DNA from: Chaetomium olivaceum
Taxonomy: Eukaryota; Ascomycota; Sordariomycetes; Sordariales; Chaetomiaceae
Direction: 5' to 3'
DNA length: 64,000 bases
Assembly: GCA_039881045.1 (NCBI GenBank)
Contig: JAYWVB010000006.1
Span: 186,001 to 250,000, forward strand
Numbering within the stretch: the stretch's first letter is position 1; every line of letters starts with the position of its first letter. Positions 57,901-64,000 of the stretch are shown in pieces. The notes under the pieces are model-generated. The model was not told the origin of the DNA. It did not search any database and worked only from the letters and a program-made list of their open reading frames with translations. Position numbers and translations under genes: made by a program.

Positions 57901-59352
57901 CCGATCCGGGGGCCCTCGGGGCTTATAACGACCTCGACTAGCGAGTATCGAGATCGGTGCTGTTTTGAAAAAGAAGCAAGGAGCAAAGCATGTTGCAACG
58001 ACTCCTCTTCGTGGGTCAATGCCTCGCTCAAACAACTGGCATTGACATACTTTTGCGCCAGACCCCGAGGCACAAGCGTGAAGTCGAGCACCTCAAAAGA
58101 GTCTGGTGAGAAGGTGCTGACGGCCGGATCGGCTTCATGGATGGCCTCCACCAATCGCTCCCGGATATCGGAATCAGAGATGAGTTCGTGATGACCACCG
58201 CGGTGTATCTTCCACGAGTGCAACCGTCCTTTGGATGTCGCGGCAACAACGATTCGCTCTCCGACCTTGGACCCGTGGCTGGTCCGCGCAGCAGCAATCT
58301 CGCCGCGGAAGGCGGCTGAGCTGAGGGCGTGTCGGATGGTTCCGAAAAAGCCCAAAGCATTGCCGCCCAAACCGCTCCGAAGGAACTGGGCGGTGATCCC
58401 GGGGCGCCCGTGTGCATCCCTCACACTCATGTATGCCATCCGCCCGGTGCTGAAAACCAAAATGAACCCCGCTGACCCAGCATTGACGATCTGAGTGACG
58501 TGCTCGCCCGAGTACATGCCGGATATTGAATCTTCGACGCCAGTTCGTTGTTGGCGAATGAAGTCGGCAGTGGCTGCGCTCGAGATGGACTCCCAATACG
58601 CGACCTTGCCGCTCGTCGGGATGACGACGACCAACCCAGGCTCGTCCGAGGAAGCCGAGGCGGTGACCAAGGACGCAAGCGGGAGCGGATCAGATGCATG
58701 CTTCGAAGGGTACGGGATGGTGAATGTGAAGGTTTCGGGAGAAGATGTCGTCGAGGTGTAGGGCCATACGAAGACGTGGTTATGGGTGAGGCTCAGGGCG
58801 TAGCCGCTCGACGAATAGACGGCGCCGTGCTGGCGATCTTTGGAAGAGTTCAGCAATGCTTGGCCGGGAAACGTTCCTCCCTTGGAGTGTATAAGGGTCT
58901 CGGTCTTACTTTGCGCGTCTGTGCGGAGTCTGTCTGGTAGCGCCGGCAACTTGCTCACGGTAAACGCATTGTTCGTTGTCTGCAACTCGCGCAGTTAGCT
59001 AAACATTTCCAGTCCAGGCGAAGGTGAGTGAACAAACCAAAACAATGCTCCCGTCGCCCTTGGCAGTCCTCTCCCCTGGCTTGGGCTTCTTGGATCGCAC
59101 GCTGAGTTCCTTTCGTTGCGCGCCGGCGTTTTCGATGCCGTCGCGCTTGGTCGCGTGGGCGCTGATTTTGTCGGGCTTCACCTCGTACGTGTCGGGTTGT
59201 GAATCGGGATTTACGGAGGCGGTCTCGGCCAAGGGAACCCTTTGGCGCTTCGCCTTGGGTTGCTGAGTGGAGGGTTCGGAAGTGCGCTGTCGGCGGCGAC
59301 TGCTTCGCGTGCCTTTGGCGGGCCCGCCTTCGTGGGACGCAGAAGAAAACAT
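54933..59352 (-). CDS. NUP133: Nucleoporin Nup133
   Basis: Scaffold subunit of the Y-shaped (Nup84/Nup107) complex of the nuclear pore. Reverse exons 59352-59038, 58979-55469 and 55399-54933; 1430 aa. The N-terminal 105 residues are basic (GTRSSRRRQRTSEPS). The beta-propeller follows from TTNNAFTVSKLPALPDRLR (VYSSSGYALSLTHNHVFVWPY), then an alpha-helical C-terminal half (DVYTKILRLKDFNLWEEAIELAQEY, LIDLLTLASLPSNHYDTIGDQF). Intron 55400-55468 is 69 nt, has no stop and keeps frame; removing it joins AYHTLFAVVDE to HSHPNFHPFIKPSDALGVF, as expected for the family. The first donor is the weak GTTTGT. More than 3.5 kb of exon without an indel. Confidence 0.93.
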
Positions 59353-60299
59353 TGTCGCGGTCGATCTGACGGAGGGGTTTTCGGTGTTGCGGTCGGCGCG
59401 ACCTCGATATCGTTTGAAAGAAAACGCCAGAGACCGATGCTTTAGGGAATCATCAACAACCGAACATCAAAAATGGCCGATGGAGGTATGATGAATTAAT
59501 GGTCGGTAAATACCGAAGGGGATGGCGCGCAGAAGAAGCGACCCAGAGAAAAGTTGAGGATGGAATGGTTCTAGTTCTAGGTGGGCAGAAGCAGGAGTGA
59601 CGAAGCCTTCATCGATTGGCTTGTGTTGACTTTGGGCAAAAATTCTGGGGCTGCCACTGGCTGAAGCTGGATGGTCTTGGAGCCCCAGCATACCAGCTCG
59701 ATCCACGCGCTCACCTCCGATTGAACAGCCCCACACAGTCCTCAACAGCCGAACGCCTCACTTGTTCCTGGGCAGACAGCAGACAGCGCTTTGTCCAATC
59801 ACTCGGCCCCTGTTTCTCGGTTTCGAGATCGATCTTGCAAAACTCGTGAGGGTTAAGGGTTGCTTCGCAGCGACTTTCGTACCAATGCGATCAATGGAAC
59901 TGTCCATCATTCCAGCTATTTTCCCGATTATCGATTTCTACTGAAACTGCATTGCGCTCAAGTATAATTTCCAGCTGAGCTTGCGACCCGTGGACGCCCT
60001 GAGCGGTAGCTCCCGCTACCTTCAGTCAGGAAGCTGGTGACATCATTGCGACCGTTAACCGTTTCAAGTCCATTCATTCTGTGGTGTTGCACCCAAAACC
60101 ACCATTACCACCCTCACCACACCACATCTTTACCCCTGTTCTGTTCATACTGGCCACCCAAAACCGTTCCTCGAACCGTTGACTCGGTATTCGCGGTAAC
60201 TTGCACTATTATTATATTCTTAGCACTCCTATACAATACATTTTTTATTCTCAATTTTTTTTAATTCCTCGGGGGTAGTCCCCCTCGTCGCGAGAGGCC
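59353..60299. other. Shared upstream region, Nup133 and AFG1-like gene
   Basis: 947 bases between divergent start codons. The 100 bases before the AFG1-like ATG are T-rich with short A/T stretches. No defined element. Confidence 0.5.
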
Positions 60300-62240
60300 A
60301 TGAAGCGGGCAGTGACCTCGGTCACCATTACCGACCCCTTTGTCAAGTACACATCCCTTATTGCAACTGGGGTCTACAGCCCGGACGCGGCCCAGTACCG
60401 CCTCGCTCACCACCTACAAGGGGTATACGCAAGGCTGAAGGACTACACACCTTCGCACGAGTACAAAATCAGGCTCCAGCAGATCACGAGGGCTGTTGGT
60501 GCCGCTCAGGCGACGGCGGGAGAGTCGCTCGCCTCGCCCACCCATCCTATCCGCCGCAACCCGCTCTTTGCGCGCTTCTTTCAGAGGGGCGATGGAAGGG
60601 ACACTTTGGCTTTGGCAAGGGTCTTGACGAGTTACCAGGCCGCTTTGCATGTTGACTCTCCAAAGGGCCTCTTCCTTTCGGGGGAGGTTGGCACGGGGAA
60701 GTCGATGCTTCTTAATCTTCTTGCCGAGGGTTTACCTACCCGTCGCAAGAAGAGGTGGCACTTCAACACTTTCATGTTGCACACCTTTTCAAGGTTAGAA
60801 GAGTTTCGAAAATCTCGTCCGGATGCGTCCTCACAAAATCCCGAATATTCTTTGCTTTGGATGGCTAAAGAGCTTGTGGAAAGTTCTCCCATTCTGTTTC
60901 TCGACGAGTTTCAGCTCCCGGATAGGGCTGCGAGCAAGATCATGAGCAACCTCTTTGTTGCCTTCTTTCAGCTTGGTGGTGTGCTTGTCGCTTCCTCAAA
61001 TAGAATGCCCGAAGAGCTTGAAAAAGCGACAGGTGGCTATTACACACCCCCAGCCACAGGTGGTTTGGTTGAGAGGGTTCTGGGCTTCAAAAATAGCCGG
61101 TCTGGCGGCGAATTGTTTGGCCAAACTAGCGACTTTGCCGCCTTTCTTGACGTTCTCAAGGCCCGGTGCGACTTTTGGCACATGGAGGGGACTCAAGATT
61201 GGCGGAGAAGGGAGACCCGGACAACTCCCCTGGCAGAGTCCGCTGGTATGGCCACAGGAGCCCATTCCCAAGTGGATACAATGGGCAGCAGCGTCAGTTT
61301 GACACAGCAGAAAACTAAAGGCGAGACAGAAGTGCCGGCCATGTACTTCTTGCCGGCCGATAGCGAAGAGACTTGGGCATCCGGGTTGCGGTATGCTACG
61401 AGGTCGGGCGATAGCCATTCAGCAATCGAAGGTTTGAACTGGAAACCCACAAGCCTAGTGGTCTATGGGAGAAGACTAGACATCCCTCGGCATTACGATG
61501 GCGTTTCATGTTGGGACTTTGCTGAACTTGTCAGCTCATTGGGGCCAGCGGACTATGTCACATTGGCATCCAACTTTCACACCTTTATCATTGATCGAGT
61601 TCCCGTCTTGACCATCTCTATGAAGAACGAGGCGCGACGGTTCATCACGCTCTTGGATGCGCTCTATGAATCACGGTGCAAGTTGGTTATTCGAGCCGAG
61701 ACGAACCCCGACCAACTATTCTTTCCCGAGACAAGGACGCAGTCAGTGGGAGCAGACGCGGCTCAGGTCGCAACCACGCGTGAAGAGGGTGCCGACGCAA
61801 CGTACTCGGAGACGATTGCCGAAGTCTACCAAGACCAGCTGTCACCGTTTCGCCCGAACATATCAACATACTCCGAGTCCCCCAACTCAAAGTACGACCC
61901 CGATCAAGACTCGGACTTTGGTAAGGAACAGGACAGGAAGGTCGACTTCAGCAAGACAGGCGCGTTTACCGGTGAGGACGAACGGTTCGCGTACAAGCGG
62001 GCAACGAGTCGGCTATGGGAGCTCTGCAGCGCGCAGTGGCACGCGCGGACGGGAGACTGGTGGCAACCGCTGCCGAAGGAAGCCAGGCATTGGGAAGGAA
62101 GGGGCGTGTCGAAACCGCCGCCTTCACCTTTGTCGAAGCGCGCGCCGAGTGAGATTATCATGGGGGAAGCCGTGGAGCTCGAAGAGCCCGCGGGTCTGGA
62201 GCGGCTCCGGATCGCGAGGTTAAGGGGTAGCGAGCAATAG
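60300..62240 (+). CDS. AFG1: AFG1-family AAA ATPase (LACE1-like)
   Basis: ATPase of the mitochondrial inner membrane, linked to quality control of respiratory-chain proteins. Single exon, 646 aa. Walker A GEVGTGKSM (about residue 127-135), Walker B PILFLDEFQLPD (about residue 197-208), and downstream family blocks VASSNRMPEEL, TFIIDRVPVLTISMKNEARRFITLLDALYESRCKL and RATSRLWELCSAQWH. Compared with yeast Afg1 it is long, with an acidic insert near residues 490-560. A classic presequence is not obvious at the N-terminus (MKRAVTSVTITDPF), so targeting is uncertain. Confidence 0.93.
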   Translation: MKRAVTSVTITDPFVKYTSLIATGVYSPDAAQYRLAHHLQGVYARLKDYTPSHEYKIRLQQITRAVGAAQATAGESLASPTHPIRRNPLFARFFQRGDGRDTLALARVLTSYQAALHVDSPKGLFLSGEVGTGKSMLLNLLAEGLPTRRKKRWHFNTFMLHTFSRLEEFRKSRPDASSQNPEYSLLWMAKELVESSPILFLDEFQLPDRAASKIMSNLFVAFFQLGGVLVASSNRMPEELEKATGGYYTPPATGGLVERVLGFKNSRSGGELFGQTSDFAAFLDVLKARCDFWHMEGTQDWRRRETRTTPLAESAGMATGAHSQVDTMGSSVSLTQQKTKGETEVPAMYFLPADSEETWASGLRYATRSGDSHSAIEGLNWKPTSLVVYGRRLDIPRHYDGVSCWDFAELVSSLGPADYVTLASNFHTFIIDRVPVLTISMKNEARRFITLLDALYESRCKLVIRAETNPDQLFFPETRTQSVGADAAQVATTREEGADATYSETIAEVYQDQLSPFRPNISTYSESPNSKYDPDQDSDFGKEQDRKVDFSKTGAFTGEDERFAYKRATSRLWELCSAQWHARTGDWWQPLPKEARHWEGRGVSKPPPSPLSKRAPSEIIMGEAVELEEPAGLERLRIARLRGSEQ

Positions 62241-63224
62241 CGGAGTAGGCTAAGCGTTCGTTTGGCCCGTCCCGTCCCGGGAACCGTACCCTTAGTGCGT
62301 TAGTGTGTCTGTCGACCCGGGAAGGATTGTTCCCTTCAAGTTTTGGGATGTGAGGAGCATCATGGCGAGGAATTGGGCTACCTAGATTAGCTGGAATTTC
62401 CTGCCTCAGTATACCCCCCTCTATGCCTTCACCGGAGCTGCAATTAGGGGAGCCAAGGCTGGGGAAACCCTTCTTGTCGTAAGACATGCAACCGTTGAGC
62501 CAAGTGTGGGGTAGAGGTTACATCCACGACCTCCAAACCCGATCTCCCGCTGCCACATGTACCACATGTATCGGGGTGGCCAGTGTTCGTTGAACGTCGG
62601 AGACGATCGGGACCTACATACAAGGACAAGACCACTGCAAAGATGCAGCATACGCCCTTTCAAAAGGCAGTACAATACAGGCTTCACTACTCTCTCTGCT
62701 CGAAACCACGCTTTACACGAGATAATTGCCGGTTATTTCGGCACCCCATCACCGAGCATCCCCGGCCATCAACCAATGGCACATTGGCTCTCCTTCCGGC
62801 CACCAGAACATCCGCTTGCCCAGAACAGCAAGTTGCTACACTCCGGAGCGAGCCCCGCCGGGAAACCTGGAGCGCATCCCTCCCCTCCACCCCCTTTTGG
62901 GGTGTACTCTCCGATCTTTAAAGCCAAAGTGGCACGCATCTCAAATAAAACACGTAGAGAGAAGAGTACGTATACACTAACTAATAAGCCTCGTCCACAT
63001 CCCGCGCTGAGCTCTCTCCCCAATGCCACGGTGATGTAGTGCACACTTAAACCGTCTGTAAATCATTCTCCAACCCCCCCCTTCCTCCGCTCCCCTCCAC
63101 CCACACTCACTCAACTTCCCCGCGTCGTGTTCGTGTCGTGATAAATGCGCCCCTCCGCGGGTCCCTCGCCCTCGCCCTCGCCGACGCCAACGCCAACGCC
63201 AACGCCAACGCCGACGCCGCCGCC
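62241..63224. other. Intergenic region, AFG1-like to GT90 gene
   Basis: 984 bases. Short frames only. The right end is the pyrimidine-rich promoter/leader of the GT90 gene, including the hexanucleotide repeat and upstream ORF described separately. Confidence 0.5.
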
Positions 63225-63255
63225 ATGGGCGAGAAGACGCGCTTTCAAATGCTGA
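63145..63255 (+). other. Upstream ORF overlapping the GT90 start
   Basis: An ATG at 63145 opens a 36-codon frame, mostly Ser-Pro and Thr-Pro dipeptides, that runs past the GT90 ATG at 63225 in another frame and stops at 63253-63255. If the transcript starts upstream, this could restrain GT90 translation. The transcription start is unknown. Confidence 0.4.
63183..63220. repeat. ACGCCA hexanucleotide repeat
   Basis: About six units, the last ones degenerate (ACGCCG), just before the GT90 start codon. Confidence 0.8.
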
Positions 63256-64000
63256 TGCGGCCGCGGCCACGGCCACTGCCACGCCAGAACCGCCGCCGGC
63301 TGCGCCAGATCACGCTTGTCCTCGGCGTCATCCTGGCGCTGTACTGCTTCCTGTTCGTCTGGCACACGCCACCCGCCTCTGCCTCCGGGTCTGGGTCTGG
63401 GTCTGGGTCGCCGGGAGTATCGGGGCGTCCGGGGAAGTCGCCGCCGTCGGAGGTGTTGAATAACCTGTCGCTGGACGAGGAGCAGTGCAATGCTTATTTC
63501 CCGGGGCTGACGAAGGAGATTGAGAATGTGGTGGCTGAGGGGCCGTTTGTGGTGAAGCAGACGGGGGATATGGGGCCGTTGCAGGGGCGGATTAAGAATG
63601 GACAAGTGCGTCACTCCTTGCTTTCACCGCGGGAGTTTCTGTTGTTGACGGGGTGGGCATAGGTATACATCATCCACGCGCAGCGCAAGTCAGACCTCTC
63701 ACAGGAAATGCTGAACGTAAGTTTTGTTTCCACCCCCGGCAAAGCCCAACCCTCGACAATATATCTACTACCTAAACAGCCCCTCAACTCACACACCCAC
63801 CCACCAACACACAGTCACGAACCGCCTCCCTACACCAACTCCACCGCGCCCTCCTCACCTCACCGACCCCGCTCCCGGACACCATCTTCACGCTCAACTT
63901 CCAAGACCAGCCCTTCGGCACCGCATGGGCCTACTCACGGCACGCCGACCCGCAGTTCGTATCCAAGACCAAAAAGGACGGCAGCAACAACCACGCGCGC
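63225..64000 (+). CDS. GT90 (CAP10-like) glycosyltransferase, 5' part
   Basis: Golgi type II membrane protein of the GT90 family, which includes cryptococcal CAP10/CAP59-associated capsule proteins and beta-1,2-xylosyltransferase. Exons 63225-63605 and 63663-63716; the third starts at 63815 and is open at the window end, so the 3' part is missing. The start is ATG in GCCGCCATGG. A short basic cytoplasmic tail precedes one membrane anchor (ITLVLGVILALYCFLFVW, residues about 28-45) and a Ser/Gly stem. Then come SLDEEQCNAYFPGLTKEIE, MGPLQGRIKNGQVYIIHAQRKSD and PDTIFTLNFQDQPFGTAWAYSR, typical of fungal CAP10-like proteins. Acceptor sugar unknown. Confidence 0.82.

Noticed and set aside
1..64000. 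CRISPR arrays, phage or insertion sequences, RIP-type AT-rich islands, 5S rRNA
   Set aside because: None found on reading; this is a eukaryotic genome segment and repeats present are only microsatellites and short tandem or inverted repeats.

Overview
This window is nuclear DNA of a filamentous ascomycete, most likely a sordariomycete of the order Sordariales. The basis is GC-rich sequence, short GT-AG introns (roughly 50-130 nt) with CTAAC/CTGAC-type branch points, and proteins that read like Neurospora/Chaetomiaceae orthologues. One example is a GH6 cellulase of the gh6-3 type. The genus cannot be fixed without a search. I see no bacterial, phage or organellar sequence, no CRISPR array, no convincing rRNA or tRNA gene and no intact transposon.

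Left part (1-22.7 kb), compact and gene-rich: 3' end of a DDHD-domain phospholipase; a RING-like/ankyrin protein (reverse, one frameshift); fimbrin (SAC6 type); cytosolic tyrosyl-tRNA synthetase; sterol O-acyltransferase (ARE type); a one-RRM SR protein; a mitochondrial carrier of the YPR011C class; an OST3/OST6 subunit of oligosaccharyltransferase (reverse); a coiled-coil/AT-hook protein of unknown role; a mitochondrial rRNA 2'-O-methyltransferase (MRM2 type); ribosomal protein L18 (reverse).

Middle (22.7-45 kb), accessory-like: a 3.1-kb upstream region, then a GH6 glycoside hydrolase, a small DUF4536/DMAC1-like membrane protein (reverse), the mu subunit of AP-3, and a fusion of a Zn(II)2Cys6 DNA-binding domain with a hexapeptide-repeat acetyltransferase (reverse). 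GH6, AP-3 mu and the fusion gene together carry at least 14 apparent 1-2 base indels, while protein similarity continues across every break. Genes on both flanks are almost indel-free. I read this as a local sequence-quality problem more readily than as three neighbouring pseudogenes. It is followed by 9.3 kb with no gene I can support.

Right part (45-64 kb), housekeeping again: SWC4 (DMAP1) of SWR1/NuA4 (reverse), a p24 cargo receptor (ERP type), membrane-anchored casein kinase I (YCK type, reverse, with a likely 5'-UTR intron), nucleoporin Nup133 (reverse), an AFG1-type AAA ATPase, and the 5' part of a GT90 (CAP10-like) glycosyltransferase cut by the window end.

The genes are individually regulated eukaryotic units, not operons, and no biosynthetic cluster is visible. 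Several belong to the secretory and endomembrane system (OST3, p24, AP-3 mu, GT90, CK1, ARE), but that is co-location, not evidence of a shared system. I found no clearly new biological system. The most interesting items are the transcription-factor/acetyltransferase fusion, the AT-hook coiled-coil protein, length-multiple-of-three introns in two essential genes, and an overlapping upstream ORF on the GT90 gene.
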